64,000 nucleotides of DNA from Episyrphus balteatus (GCF_945859705.1 NC_079137.1:28019322-28083321), one strand, 5' to 3'. Positions 24,263-35,491 are shown, numbered from the stretch's first letter. Translations and numbers: made by a program. The notes: generated from the letters alone by a model not told the origin.

Positions 24263-25716
24263 TGTTTTTTAAAAGCGACTTTTTCGCTTAACTGTTTGAT
24301 ATTCAAATCCTGTTTATCAATTCTTTGGAGAATGAGTTGTAGCATTTCTTTTATGGAAGTCTCTTCATTCTTCCGCACATTTTTTAGAATCTGAGAATAG
24401 GCTTTATTTTCATCGCTTTTACTTTGAACAGCTTTTTTAGGCGGTTCATTCTTAGTATTGTTTTCAGCAGTTAAATCGGTATTTACTGTTTTTCTGGGTT
24501 TGTCTCTAGCAGATGTATTTTTGCTTCTGAACTCTTGGAATTTTTTGGCAACTGGGCAGCCTCTTTAGCTTGCCGGGTGATTACCCTGGCAGTTCACACA
24601 TTTTGCTTTCTGATCTTTGCTCATCGGACAATTTTTAGTTGCATGTTTTCCTTCGCACTTTACACAAGCAAACTCGCTGTTGCAGTATTTTTGGGTAGGA
24701 CCAAAAGCTTGGCAACGTTTGCACTGCGGAACAACTTTAGATTTTCGGAGTGGTTCAATTTTAACAGCTATGCCCAAGATTGATCTTACTTTATAAATCC
24801 CCTCGACACTTTGTTTACTGTCAAAAGTTAGCATGAATAAAGGTAATAACCTTTTTCTTGACGTGGATTCTCCAATTGTCTCATTTTTAAACAGATTGAC
24901 TGCATCAAGGGCTTGGAAGCCTTTTTGTACAAGATCTTCCACTACTTCCTCGGGAGAGCACGAGGAATGAAGACCTCTGGCTACTACTTTTATTGGCCTT
25001 GTAGCTTTGTTCTCGTATGAGTGCCATTGAATTTGGTGTTTGCTCAGTTCTTCAGTGACAGATCTATACTCGTCGGCTTCTTCGACTGTGACTTTCCAGT
25101 TGTCTTTGTTGTACGATGTGTATTTGCAAGCTTTTTTAGTAGGTACAATTTTCTATTATTTTCTTAAGATCTCCAAAAATTGGAAATCCTGAGATCATAA
25201 TTTGTGGTGGTGTAATTTTTTTGCTGCCTTTAGCGTGAGAATTTAATTTGACAACAGCTACCACATTATTCGTTTCATTAGTTTCTGTTAACAATTCTTT
25301 ATTATTTTCGGTTTTAGAGCTTTTCTGATTTCTTAAACAAATCTCAGGACTCCCGTTTGGTTTACGTTTCTTTGTGATACGCTTATTTTTCTTTTTCTCA
25401 GTTTCAAACAAGAGCTCTTCTTCATCAGTTTGATATTCACGCTCAATATATTTTGGACTTAACTGAAGCGTTGACTCTGAATCTTTCTTGTCAAGTAAGG
25501 AAACTTTCTCTTCGAGTTTTTTCACTTGCAGCTGAAGACTTTGAACTAGAACTTCAAGTTGTTTTCTTGCCGCTATTTCCATTTGCCATTCTTCAAAGTA
25601 GTTCTTTGATTTTGATTGGTCTATCTCTTTGTTTTCGATGGAACGCTGTTGATTTGTAATGTCGATCTCTTCATTTTTCTTGGTCCCTTTTTCGCTGATG
25701 TGTTTAACATCAATAG
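24259..25716 (-). pseudogene. Jockey-clade LINE ORF1 (gag-like), main part
   Basis: Minus-strand nucleic-acid-binding protein of the same LINE. From the N-terminal side: a lysine/glutamate-rich coiled-coil-like region (KQLEVLVQSLQLQVKKLEE), a basic KKKNKRITKKRKPNG patch, then after a frameshift at about 25136 a PRE_C2HC/RRM-like region and a cysteine-rich zinc-knuckle set (PQCKRCQAFGPTQKYC, FACVKCEGKHATKNC, KCVNCQGNHPA). An in-frame TAA follows HPAS; a lysine-rich tail continues to the TGA at 24261-24259, which overlaps the ORF2 ATG. The N-terminus is cut off by the solo LTR at 25717-26185 and continues at 26190-26397. Confidence 0.85.
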
Positions 25717-26185
25717 TGTAACGAATTTCAGAACTTCTGTTTAAGATAAATGTCTGAACACACTACCTACTACACCAAAGGTAGAAATGTGAACTCACCT
25801 TTAATAATTAAGAAACTACCTACCCTCTGAACACATCCCAAAATATCCCACTAGACTGGAAGTATGAAGCGCCCCTTCCTGGAAAGGAAGTTTCTAGAAG
25901 CAAAGACGAGAACCTTCGAAGACATTCTCGAATCTCGAAATTCCGGTATAAAAGGGCAGCGTATACACCGACCGGACACAGTTTAATCTTGAAAGTGAAA
26001 GAGTACAGTACAAAGTGAAATAAAGTGTTGCGAATTGTTGGTAGTAAATAAAGTGATTTAAAAGTGTGTTTGTTTGAGCGAATAATAAAAGTAAATTGAG
26101 TTGAAATAAAGTGTGTTCTTATTTGAACGGAAATATAAGTGGAAATTAAATAAGTTTTATTGTGAACCCGGAATAAAACATTACA
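25717..26185 (+). mobile_element. Solo LTR (469 bp) inside Jockey ORF1
   Basis: Starts TGTAACG and ends ATTACA, so the ends form the short inverted repeat TGTAA/TTACA typical of LTRs, and it is flanked by a 4-bp duplication ATAG at 25713-25716 and 26186-26189. It contains a TATA box (25947-25954) about 230 bp from the start, giving a U3, and an A-rich leader with several AATAAA words, the last at about 26172. There is no primer-binding site or internal region, so it is a solo LTR left after LTR-LTR recombination. A 4-bp duplication fits Gypsy-type elements. An 80-bp piece of the same LTR start occurs at 40019-40098. Confidence 0.85.
25892..25954 (+). promoter_or_regulatory. Heat-shock-element array and TATA box in the LTR
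   Basis: TTCtaGAA at 25892-25899 is a paired heat-shock half-site. At 25910-25932 there is an uninterrupted 5-bp phased series GAA-TTC-(AGA)-TTC-GAA, followed by a partial TCG unit at 25935-25937, and then TATAAAAG at 25947-25954. Alternating nGAAn/nTTCn units in phase are the known binding site of trimeric heat-shock factor. The downstream leader (AAAGTGAAATAAAGTG and similar) is A-rich and lacks a usable ATG, like fly Hsp70 leaders. No Hsp70 reading frame follows; the next ATG, near 26210, is followed at once by a stop. Confidence 0.7.
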
Positions 26186-26397
26186 ATAGTATTATTTGGG
26201 GTTGTCGGTGATGTAACCCCTGAAGTAAATTTGTTTGGGGGAGTTCTTTGCATCTTTGAACTCCGTCTCTCAATATTTATAAGCAATAATTGGTCCTCCC
26301 CAGAATCCATAGGACCGACCTCTAAAGAGAGTGGATTTACCAGTTTAACTGGATTGCCACCTGGGGTATTTAATCTAGTCGTTTTGTTCATTGCCAT
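26186..26397 (-). pseudogene. Jockey ORF1 N-terminus, separated by the LTR
   Basis: The minus-strand frame from ATG 26397-26395 (MAMNKTTRLNTPGGN...) to the edge of the LTR ends in TTPNNTI. It is in the same frame as the ORF1 segment on the other side of the LTR once one copy of the 4-bp duplication is discounted, so both are parts of one original gene. A second ATG lies two codons downstream. Earlier minus-strand sequence (26405-26720, relatively GC-rich) is the likely 5' UTR or internal promoter region of the LINE. Confidence 0.75.
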
Positions 26398-26721
26398 AAT
26401 TTTTTTAACTTTGTTTTCGTACCATAAATAGGTCAGTTACTTCTATCCATAGTTTATATTCAGCCGCCCCACAGGGTACAGACGCTGACCAGTGTGCCGC
26501 ACAATATGTGTCAGACGCTCTTGGATTTAATTGTGAGCTGGTGCATTCAGAGCGATATTTCTGTTCTTTTGCTCCTAGTTCCCGAAAAGATAACTCAGGT
26601 GACTCAGCTCGTGGATCGAATGGATCCAACGCTCGTCGTTAGTTGGATATCCAGCGGGCACCGCGGGGAGGTGACGATGCGATTTTGCCACGCCAAATTC
26701 AATAGCGTGAGAAGATAAAAC

Positions 26722-26790
26722 AAAAGCACACAACCTGTTTTCTTACGTGTTACGACGTTATCACGTAAAATCATCGTCCGTAAACCGGCA
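26722..26790 (-). repeat. Short repeat M, copy 1
   Basis: On the minus strand this includes GGTTTACGGACGATGATTTT, ACGTGATAACGTC and AAGAAAACAGGTTGTGTG. The same words in the same order are at 56448-56508 on the plus strand. Source element unknown. Confidence 0.6.
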
Positions 26791-27100
26791 TTACAGATAA
26801 CCTCTTTTTTTTCAAAACGGTTAAAAATTAAGTATTAGACCAGTAAGTGTGTTTGCGTGTAAATAAAAGAATAAAAGAGTCAGTCTGTGCCGGACCTTTA
26901 AACAATATACATTTTTGAAGTTATACTTCTTATGGGACGGTGGGTATGAATATTTGTTTTTTGACAAGAATGTCAAAGGGATTATGACTCGATCTCCATC
27001 TCTGAGACAATTAGGCAGCAGGGCTGTCGTTTCACCTTTAGAGTTGGTAGTACTTTAGTATTTAAAAATGCAGTACGCCGCAGTACGGTAAAAAAAAACA
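26791..27100. other. No recognised gene
   Basis: Repeat-like sequence with a palindromic word GAAGTTATACTTC at about 26919 that recurs near 47610. No coding frame is supported. Confidence 0.35.
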
Positions 27101-27101
27101 C

Positions 27102-27308
27102 ACAACACGTGGCATCTTTCATGTCGCAAGTTGCATGTGGCAAGTACCATGTGGCATTAAACATGGTGCAAGTGCAGTGGCGTGTAGCAAGTAGCACGAG
27201 GCATGTGGCATTCAGTATGCAAAATGTATCAAGTTATATGTGGCAAGTTGCATGTGGAAAGTAGCATGTGGCAAGTTGCATGTGGCAAGTTGCATGTGGC
27301 AAGTTGCC
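27102..27308. repeat. Degenerate 14-bp minisatellite
   Basis: Tandem array of GCAAGTTGCATGTG-like units, about 15 degenerate units with the cleanest ones at 27240-27308. Neighbouring units vary as GCATGTGGCAAGTACC, GTAGCACGAGG and similar. Confidence 0.85.
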
Positions 27309-27375
27309 ACAAAAAACAAAAACCAAAACGTAAATACTTATAAATAAAAAGAAAAGAAAACAACATCGACTAAAA

Positions 27376-27406
<31 letters not shown>

Positions 27407-27680
27407 TTTCAAAAATGTAGCCCCGGAAATTGGTTATGAAGATTCTTAATTTCAAATTATAAAGATTTTTTCATTCATAATAATATTCAGGGAAGTCAGA
27501 TTGTCTTGGATTAAGGTACGGAGATAGCTTTATCTTTTTTAATATAATGGTATTTGAATCTTAAAATGATCAATCTATCTAATTTCGGTTTTTGTTTTAC
27601 CTACTCGTTGGAATTTTTAGAAAAAATATAAAATCCAATTTTCAAATCAGCTTTTTAACATTTTTAAGAATTTCCAATAT

Positions 27681-28353
27681 AGACCGAGTACCCACAGCAA
27701 ATTTTGGGAGTGGAGGTATAACCAAAATGTAAGTATGCAGAATTATAGCCTTATGCGTTCTAATACCGAACTTGAAATTTTGGCAGTTTTAAATCGAGGC
27801 TTTGTATAGTTTTCGAGGGGTTAAAAACGCGAGTTTTCTAACAAATGTGAGTAGACTTAAAAAGCCAAAATTCACATTCTGAATATAAGGAATGATGCTC
27901 TGACATTTCCCCTAAGCCTCAATACCTCAATTTCGATGATACGACAAATAGAAATCATTATATAAGATTTTTTAACTTACCATTTCAGCTCATTTCTTGG
28001 AGAGTTTTATATTTTGAATAACAAACTAAAAATTAAACAGAAAAGTCTCCAAAACAAAGCCGCTTAAAAAGCTAAAATCTTGAGTTCTAATAATCGCATC
28101 GTCAAGATTAATGTCTTCAGGTTTAGGGGAAATGAGCATCAGTCCCAGTATAAAAAATATGAAATAGTGTGAATTTACCCTACTTATATGAATTGGAAAA
28201 CTCACATTTTTCAACCTCCTGAAAACAATATAAAGCCTTAATTTAAAGCTGCCAGACTTTTGAATACGTTATAAGAACGCAAATAGCTATAAAACTGCAT
28301 ACTTACATTATGGTTATACCTCCACTCCCAAAATATGCAGTGGGCTCTTAGAC
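27681..28353. mobile_element. Degenerate foldback, family D (about 670 bp)
   Basis: The left side (GAGTACCCACAGCAAATTTT, GGGAGTGGAGGTATAACC, AATGTAAGTATGCAG) is mirrored on the right by the reverse complement of the same blocks ending CACTCCCAAAATATGCAGTGGGCTC. Matching continues inward for roughly 270 bp per arm with many substitutions. A minus-strand open frame at 28026-28214 is simply the right arm and has no recognised domain. Confidence 0.75.
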
Positions 28354-30130
28354 TAACACATAGTATGTTTTTTTTAAATAAAAACAAAACAATTTATCAT
28401 ACAATATTCTTAAGATAAAATACCAAAAAATCTAGATTTCTTCCTATAATTTTTGATATTTTTCTAGGAAAGTAAAATAAGTAGAACGTATGTGTGTATC
28501 TTCGCCCTGCGTGCTGCATTCAGCATTTAATTTAATTTACTTTCTCCATTCAGAACTGAAGCAAATGCTTTTAAAAATGATTTTTAATTCAAAATTTTCT
28601 TATAGAAAAAAAAATTACAAAAAAGCAAACCGTATTGTGGTTAATAAGTAAAGAATTTCCTTAATTAAATTCAGTTCCAAAAATGGAACTCACAAGAGCG
28701 AACTCAATTTAAAACTTTAAGGTTAAAACTTTTCAATTTTATAACGTTGGTATAACACATTTAATAAATTTACAAACCTTTAGAATGAAGTTACACCTTC
28801 TATTTTGTACTAGAGTCATGCAAAATTAATTATACAGAAATTGAAAGTGAATTTATGATTCCATCAACGCACATGCCGTTGTTTCCGGCCCTAGAGCTCA
28901 GACTAGTCTTAGCTTACATATTATATAATATCAGTACAAATTCCGTTTTATTATTTCGCTTCAACAACAACCATCTACAAAATACATTATAAATAGAGAA
29001 GGATACTATATAGTATATGAAACAGAGTGCCCTAGTTAACATGCCACACTACACTATGCATGTCAATGCACTGCTCATATTAAAGCGAACGTATGCTAGA
29101 GATATAGGTAATATATACATATAAGTCCCTGCCCTGTAAACACGTGTATCTAAGATTTTATCCCTGTTTAGGTATTCACTTCAATTGTACTTGACATCTA
29201 ATTTGCATTAAATGCTCCCTTGTAATACACATAATATACGCACGAACCCAAGCTAATGTCTCTCAAACTCCATGCGATTGTGATGAGTCAGTGTGCGAGT
29301 TCCAGGAAATCCCCAGGAAGACATCCGACTAGATTCTTCCACCTCACATCCTATAACTCTAGCTGGATCGACTGCCACAGAAGTCCTTGTTTACCGGAAA
29401 CGTGTTTAATGTAGCATTATATGAGCTGTAGAAATATGTTGATGATTTGCCGCTCGGATGAGTGGGCGATGGACGAACATGGAACATACCAAAAACACTG
29501 CTTTTGATATGAGGGACTGGACTGGATGAAGATGATGATGATGATAATGGTAGTCATTAGAAGTTGGTACCTTTACAGTTTCACATCATAAAATTCTAAT
29601 AAACAGACTGATATAGAGAACAGAGCGAACAGGATATAAGAATGGTAGGCATTTATCTATATGAAACTTGGGTCATCTCGAAAACGGGGGTCTTGATTAT
29701 GATTATAATTCATACAGAAACATTGGTCATATCTTTTTCTGGATAGATTTCTTGTTTTTGAAGTTTTTCTCAGCCATGTATAAGGGGATAAGGAATGAGT
29801 AAAATTTTCTTCTTTGAAACTTTGTTGAACTCACATTCTCACATTCTCACTTCTTCCCGTATATAAAAATTCACTTTAACAAAATTTTAAAAAAATGCAT
29901 TGATCCGTTTTCAAAAAAATGATTTTTCAACAAAAAATTTTAATTTTCTTTTTAATCCAAAAATAATTTATGTGAAAACTTTTCTTTATAATGACATCAA
30001 GGTTACTTAAATATTTTTAGACCGTTTTTGCTGAAGCGGTTGCATCATTAACGACAAATTCTTGATCAAGAAAACAGTGCTATAATGCTATACATATTTT
30101 GTTATTTAAAACGTAGACACTTTTTTGCAA
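28354..30130. other. No recognised gene; GC-richer patch at 29.2-29.6 kb
   Basis: Mostly AT-rich. 28860-29560 has more balanced composition and a small GATGATGAT tract near 29530, without a supported coding frame. It could be single-copy host DNA. Confidence 0.4.
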
Positions 30131-30136
30131 CACTAG

Positions 30137-30402
30137 GTGCATGTCGTTGCTGTTTAAAAAACCGGCATAACTCAAAAATCCTGGTTTTAAATTATTAATG
30201 CCAATATACTGGAAACAAAACATTCTTAATTTATGTAAACTCAGTATAAATTTATAAGATTTGCTTGCATCCTATCCCACAGCGTATTCATTTTCTTCAA
30301 TTTATGAAAATGGTATGGAAAATTGACGAAATTTAAGACAGTTTTTATCAAGAATTACAATTTTTTAGTTATGCCAGTTTTTTTTTAAACAGCGACGATG
30401 TG
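30137..30402. repeat. Short-armed foldback, family E
   Basis: TGCTGTTTAAAAAACCGGCATAACTC at 30147-30172 is mirrored by AGTTATGCCAGTTTTTTTTTAAACAGCGACGA at 30367-30398. Arms are about 45 bp with several mismatches around a 185-bp interior. The left half (30141-30245) recurs inverted at 47065-47172, so this is a dispersed family. Confidence 0.7.
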
Positions 30403-30718
30403 TTTTTTAAATTGTTAGAGTTGTTTTTGAGAAAACAACGTTTTCCATTTTGTTCGTATGAGAAGTACATACTATAATTAAAGTTTTAGGGTGCATTGTG
30501 AGATAGGATAGACAGAAAGATTTGAAGAACTATTTTGGATTTTCTCATTTTCTCCGAAATAATTTGATGGACAACTTCAGATTCGTGTTCAATACTCCAA
30601 ACTATAAAATTAAAAATAGAAGAGTTCTCCACTTTAAATAATATTACTATACATGACTAGTTTAATGTACGATTATTAAAATTGATATATTTTATTGCTT
30701 AAATATTTAAATGTTTTC

Positions 30719-30724
30719 TTTATT
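30719..30724 (-). terminator. Polyadenylation signal AATAAA
   Basis: AATAAA on the minus strand starts 21 bp after the stop codon; a second AATAAA follows at about 30691-30696. These give a short 3' UTR consistent with a compact fly gene. Confidence 0.5.
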
Positions 30725-30744
30725 GGAAAAGATAATTGCGAGTT

Positions 30745-31496
30745 TTATAAATTACTCATTAAAAACAGATGGAAATCAAAAACAAAGCATGATGAGACTT
30801 TTTCATTTCCATTGACCCCAATACGAGCAATAGCTCGATAAGCCCCAGACATTTTTGGATCTGGAACATTAGCAACGTTTACTTTTGATGACCAACTTGG
30901 AATCTTGTAGATAGTCTAAAAAACAAAGAATCCCATCACATATAGAAAAAAATAAAAATATAATACAACTCACCCCTTTTACACACGGACATATTAAGTA
31001 CTCCTCTACAGTTTTAACGTAGTGATACCAAGCTTCAAATGGGTTGAATAAAGCTTTACATAAATCACTGCGTTTCATCTCTACAATTGGTACTAAATAC
31101 TGGCCGCGCGTTTCTTTAAATATTTCCACAGAAAGCTGAATTTTATATGGAACAAAAGAAGTAATTGAAAATTTTTATAAAATTTAAGACTATACCCAAA
31201 GCGTGTCATTTGGCTTAACTTCAGCAATTGCCACCGCATGTCCCTCAACTATGGCCTCATCATCCGGCCCAATTGTAACTTGCAATTTACTAACGTCAAA
31301 GAATTTTGTAAGAAAACGATCCTTTTCACCTTCGCAAGGTGAAAAAATATATTCATTGTCCCCTATAGCTGTGTATTTGGCAGCCTTAATAGTTTTTAGT
31401 GTTTTTAAATACTTTAAAAGCAATACAAAATGTTCATCTTACATTTGTTACCAGTGTAAATAATAAAATGCCAAAACACTGGATTATAAAAGACAT
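30745..31496 (-). CDS. Predicted small secreted protein, fly DUF1091/MD-2-like family (191 aa, 4 exons)
   Basis: The only intact gene. Coding exons on the minus strand: 31496-31443, 31384-31196, 31135-30974 and 30915-30745. The introns are 58, 60 and 58 bp, all phase 0 with GT...AG ends; the frame runs open from ATG 31496 to TAA 30747-30745. Residues 1-18 (MSFIIQCFGILLFTLVTN) are a hydrophobic signal peptide, so the product should be secreted. There is no other membrane segment. Cysteines at about 35, 107, 130, 132 and 178 could form disulphides. Motifs such as VKPNDTLWLSVEIF, RGQYLVPIVEMKRSDLCKA, a W-rich segment, and a C-terminal SCFVFDFHLFL resemble, from memory, the Drosophila DUF1091 group (CG18537-CG18540 type), which have a lipid-binding-like fold and no established function. 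Family assignment is tentative; the gene model itself is strong. It stands alone, without paralogues in the window. Confidence 0.8.
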
Positions 31497-31549
31497 AGTA
31501 GCAGAGTAACTTTTTAAATACAATTCAATTCGGAAGTTAAATCGGTTGT

Positions 31550-31557
31550 CTTTTATA
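31550..31557 (-). promoter_or_regulatory. TATA box of the secreted-protein gene
   Basis: TATAAAAG on the minus strand lies 54 bp upstream of the ATG, which would place the transcription start about 25-30 bp before the ATG and give a very short 5' UTR. No other promoter element was identified. Confidence 0.55.
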
Positions 31558-31560
31558 TTG

Positions 31561-31930
31561 CTCGAGGTTAATTTATTATTTAACAAATCAACTAATTTGA
31601 TGTTATCTAAGTCTAACATAAAACCTAAACCATGTCTGATAATTTGCTAAAATATTCTATTACGATCAACAACTTGATAGACAGTAATTAAGTAATTTAA
31701 CAATTGCTGTGATCAAATCAGGGCTTGACACGAATGAGATTTGATTAGAATTAGGTACATTGAATCATATACCCATACGAATTTCCGTTATGTGGGGCCA
31801 TCCAAATAATCATATAAATAAAATGCACGACTAAGTAACATGTACTTTACTCTTAAGGTTCAAGTTGCTTTGATTTTGAAGACATTTGTATAAAAAGTGA
31901 AAATAAATAAAAAAAACATAGCAAATAAAA
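31561..31930. other. Upstream region of the secreted-protein gene; nothing recognised
   Basis: AT-rich with no coding frame or repeat that I could identify. It would contain any proximal enhancer of the gene on its left, but no specific site can be supported. Confidence 0.4.
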
Positions 31931-31935
31931 AAGTA

Positions 31936-31990
31936 AAAAAAAATTGGGCTGTCTTGGGATATGAACCCGGGTGCTCTGAGCAATCGTTCA
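31936..31990 (-). repeat. tRNA-like sequence (SINE-like)
   Basis: On the minus strand, GGGTTCATATCCC forms a T-arm with a 7-nt loop and resembles the B box; upstream lies a GCTCAGAGCACC stretch. It does not fold into a complete tRNA by eye and is followed by T-rich sequence, so it is more likely a tRNA-derived repeat than a tRNA gene. It borders a relative of foldback G. Confidence 0.45.
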
Positions 31991-32760
31991 ACCGCTTGAT
32001 TTTGTTCGCTAATTGTAAAATAATAATGGAATTATTTTTTTCACCTAAAAAATCAAAAAAAAATAATTTTTTTTATATTTTCTTTATTGTATTGCAAACT
32101 AAAAATATATAACAACTTTTTTTATTCAGTGTAAAAATTGTTGGTTTTGCACTGTAGTTTGTTTGCCCAACGTTAGCCCAGGTTAGCCCAACTTTTATTT
32201 TCGTTATCCTACCCATAGTTTAAAAATTATAGAAACATTATTTTGTATTCATCTAAAAAAAAATAGTACGCATACACCACAGTGACCTTTTTAATTTATA
32301 AATTGGAAAAAGTAAATCCACTGTGTCTCAAATGTTATTTATTTGACTTAGATTTCTTACTTGATTGAATGTACGTAGTATCCACATAGCATTCCTGTTA
32401 ACGAGCTTAAGGGAAATTGCTGAAACGAAACTTAAATATTTATGTAGAACATAAATTCTTGCGTAAACTGTCACATGAGGTTTTATGTTTGAGCAAACGG
32501 CACTAAGTTGATTTGTTTTATTTCACATTAAAAACCACAAAATAAAAAAAATGTAAGTGTAAAAATCATTGATTTTTCGTTTATATTTACGAGCTTTTTT
32601 TCGTTAGCCCAACCTTATTTTAAAAGTTATGACAAACTTTTTTTAAATTACTAACCTCTTGAATGTCAAAAATTTTATTTAAGTTAAAAAATTGTCCTTT
32701 TTACACTTTTTCTCAATTAAAAATGGTAAATCCAACAAATTACATTTCGTTCACAAATGC
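31991..32760 (+). mobile_element. Partial relative of foldback element G
   Basis: Shares with 58.7-59.3 kb, in the same order, AAAAATTGTTGGTTTTGCACTGT, the GCCCAACGTTAGCCCAGG block at 32162, GTACGCATACACC/CAGTGACC, CATTCCTGTTAACGAGCTTAAG and later a TTTTTTCGTTAGCCCAACC block. Divergence is moderate. No coding capacity. Confidence 0.65.
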
Positions 32761-35491
32761 GGCCTATAGACATTATATTTGTGTGCACACAGACCAGACC
32801 AAAATCTCTGTTTAGAGATTTCTAATTGCGATTTCACTCTATAAACTAATACGAACGACGATTGTACTGTTCCAATATAACATTATAGTGAATTAAAATA
32901 ACTTCTTCTGTTAAAATGGTCTTAATTTAAATTTTCTTCATTTCCAAATACATTATTTTCTTATTTTCTTTATGATACTTCAAAAAGCTTTATTTCAACA
33001 TTTTTTGTTTTTAAATTTTAATTAAAAATCTAATAATCTCTCCCATCTATAGGTATTTCAGGTTGGCCGACGACAACGTCTCCTGTTATCTACTTATAAA
33101 ACATTCTCACAATTTCCGGGAGTAAAACTTCAAAGAAATGTTCACCAAGGACTCATTTCTTTTCTGCTAATAATCTCATTAAATTAACATCACACGAGCG
33201 AGCACATCGACCACACCTCCAGTCTTTGTATATTTCCATTCATTATTCTGTTCAAACTTAAAAAAAAAAACCAAGAAAATTGCAGTTCTCCCTTTTTATA
33301 GAAAAACTTTCCTAATTTAATTCTAAACACATCATCACACATCAAAACCTTCTGCAACTTATCACACAACTGTCAAGTTGTTTTGATCTTATTCGTCTTT
33401 CAAGGAACCCAAACAGATGGCATTCAGCAGAAATAAGGACGACGACGAGCCAAACACTTCCTTCTTTCCCACCATCATCACCATATTGGTAAGATTCCCT
33501 AGATCCAGTCAAGTAGGGCTAATTTAATGAACTCGCTTCTGTAAGCATCTTGTGAGTTGCTGCAAACTGTTGTGTCGGTTGGTGTGATGTTTCCTAAGAA
33601 AACACATTAACATTTATTTTATCCTTAGAGCGGGGAAGGAGAAGGATAACAACAGTTGCTTTTTATCATCTTTTTTTTTCAGCGCATTGAAACGCATGCA
33701 TGAATGCAAGACCGCACAGTTGGTTAGATTTATCATCATCTTTTCCTTACCCTTGGCTCTTTTGGCACTCCTTTTTACCGTCAAACTTTGATGGAGTGGA
33801 TTGCATGCCTGCAGGACTTGAAAGGAATGTCAAAGCAAAAAAAAAATGCAAACAAACTTTTTCTTACAACAACCTTTTTAGTTTTCTAGCAATTTTCACA
33901 GATATCACTAGTTTCTTTCTTACTCAACATGGTGCCGGATTAATCAAAAAGGTGGAGTAGTGAATTCCCTCTAGGCCTTTAAGGGCCATTGCGGTTAGAT
34001 TGCTAAAATTGTTTTGGACTAGCGTTAGTCCCACACCTGCTGCAAGACTAAGATGTGAGTCCTAGGTTTTTTTTTTGTTCAAGATGTTGAAAATGTATAT
34101 TTTTGTATTTTTCTTACAGCAAAATTTTTGTCTTCTTTGAAAGGTAGAAAAATATAAATCATATATAGATCCGAAACTTAGTTATCGCTATTGTTTTAAT
34201 GAATATGCAACAAAAACCTACTTCTTTCTCATGGATGCCATAGTCAGAACTGGACCAAATTGAAATGGGACCAACGGGAAGTTGGTACCACATCAAAAGC
34301 CGAAAATTCTGAGGTAACAAACATAAAAAGAAATACAGTCGCAGTTAGAGCCTCCTCCTTTTTTTAAATCATTTAAAAAACTGTAACAAGTGAGAAAGCT
34401 CAAATATTGTTTCCACGAACGCAAAAGTTATGAACGGAAGGCGTAATTCCTAGGAAATAGCGTTTCTATGTAAATTTTTACGAGTTAGCTTAGCGTCAAA
34501 TTATAAAAAATTAAAGATCTTAACTTTTCAATCATTCCCAACGTATGTATTTCTCGAGAAATATCAAGAATAGAGATTCAATTCGGAACACTTTGTTATA
34601 TTAAATTTTGTTGTAGAATTATACCCATTTCTGAAATAACACCGAAAAAAACAAACAAAAATTAAAAAAAAGAGGGCTTTAATGACCTGTCCTGTGGAAG
34701 TTAAAGTAAAGTCACATTTCCAAACAAATTTTGAAATGAAAGTGACAAAAATCGATGGTCGCCTTAAAAAAAAGCATTCTAACGTACCTACATATTTTTT
34801 TTTTTTTTTTTTTTCAAAATGGGCCAATGTTTTTTTTTTTTTTTGTATTTTTTTTTCATATACAATTTGTTTTAAGAGTGTTAAATATTAAAAAAACTTT
34901 TTCTTTAAAGCTACAAAAATTTAATTTTTTTGTTTTGTTTTAAATTTTTCCTGCAAGAAGAATTTAAAACAAAATAATAAAATATTAAATTTCAACTTTT
35001 AAAATAAATTTAAAACGTTATTTTTAAAAAATTATAAATTTATTTCATAGATTTTGTATAGCATTAAATTAACATTAATTTTTAAATTTTTTAACATGAT
35101 AAAAGCCTTTTCCTGAATTTTATTTTGTATTTAAGTAGGTACAATTTATTTACGTGTCGCACTGAAGAGCACACGCATCACAAACTCCTTCTGAATTAAT
35201 ATAATAAATACATTTTGAACTTATAGTTAACTATACCTATAAAGTCACAATTATAACTGCTAAACATTTTTACTTGCGATATAAGGTGTGAATGTTAGTA
35301 GGTGACAAGTTTAGTATGAAACGCGGATCCGGCCCTCTAAAAATGATGTGGGCACAGTCACCCGAAAAATGGGGTAAATGTAAGATAGCATATTACAAAG
35401 GAAATGTTTATACAAAATTATGTAACGGCCTGTACAAGATTTTGTAGAGTTTATCGTAGTTTCACGTGGGCACGTGGGGCCGTAATTGTTT
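32761..35491. other. No recognised gene; balanced composition at 33.0-34.0 kb
   Basis: 33060-34060 has a less AT-biased composition with an 86-codon frame at 33700-33960 that lacks family features. Near 33985-34070 a block with AGTCCCACACC resembles the sequence just downstream of the Jockey ORF2 and may be a LINE 3' end remnant. 34.3-35.4 kb is AT-rich with long T runs at about 34790-34850. Confidence 0.4.

Noticed and set aside
25880..26400. A host Hsp70-type gene starting at the heat-shock promoter
   Set aside because: No Hsp70 reading frame follows. The segment is bounded by TGTAA/TTACA and an ATAG duplication inside a LINE ORF, so it is an LTR promoter.
26494..26718. Plus-strand 74-codon frame and the overlapping minus-strand 74-codon frame (26405-26629) as separate genes
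   Set aside because: They lie in the probable 5' region of the Jockey LINE, and neither shows a known domain.
27102..27308. A CRISPR array
   Set aside because: The repeats are directly tandem 14-mers without spacers, in a eukaryotic context; it is a minisatellite.
28026..28214. 62-codon minus-strand frame as a small gene
   Set aside because: It coincides with the right arm of degenerate foldback D.
31203..31463. 86-codon plus-strand open frame
   Set aside because: It is antisense to exons 1-2 of the secreted-protein gene, whose minus-strand model has consistent introns and signal peptide.
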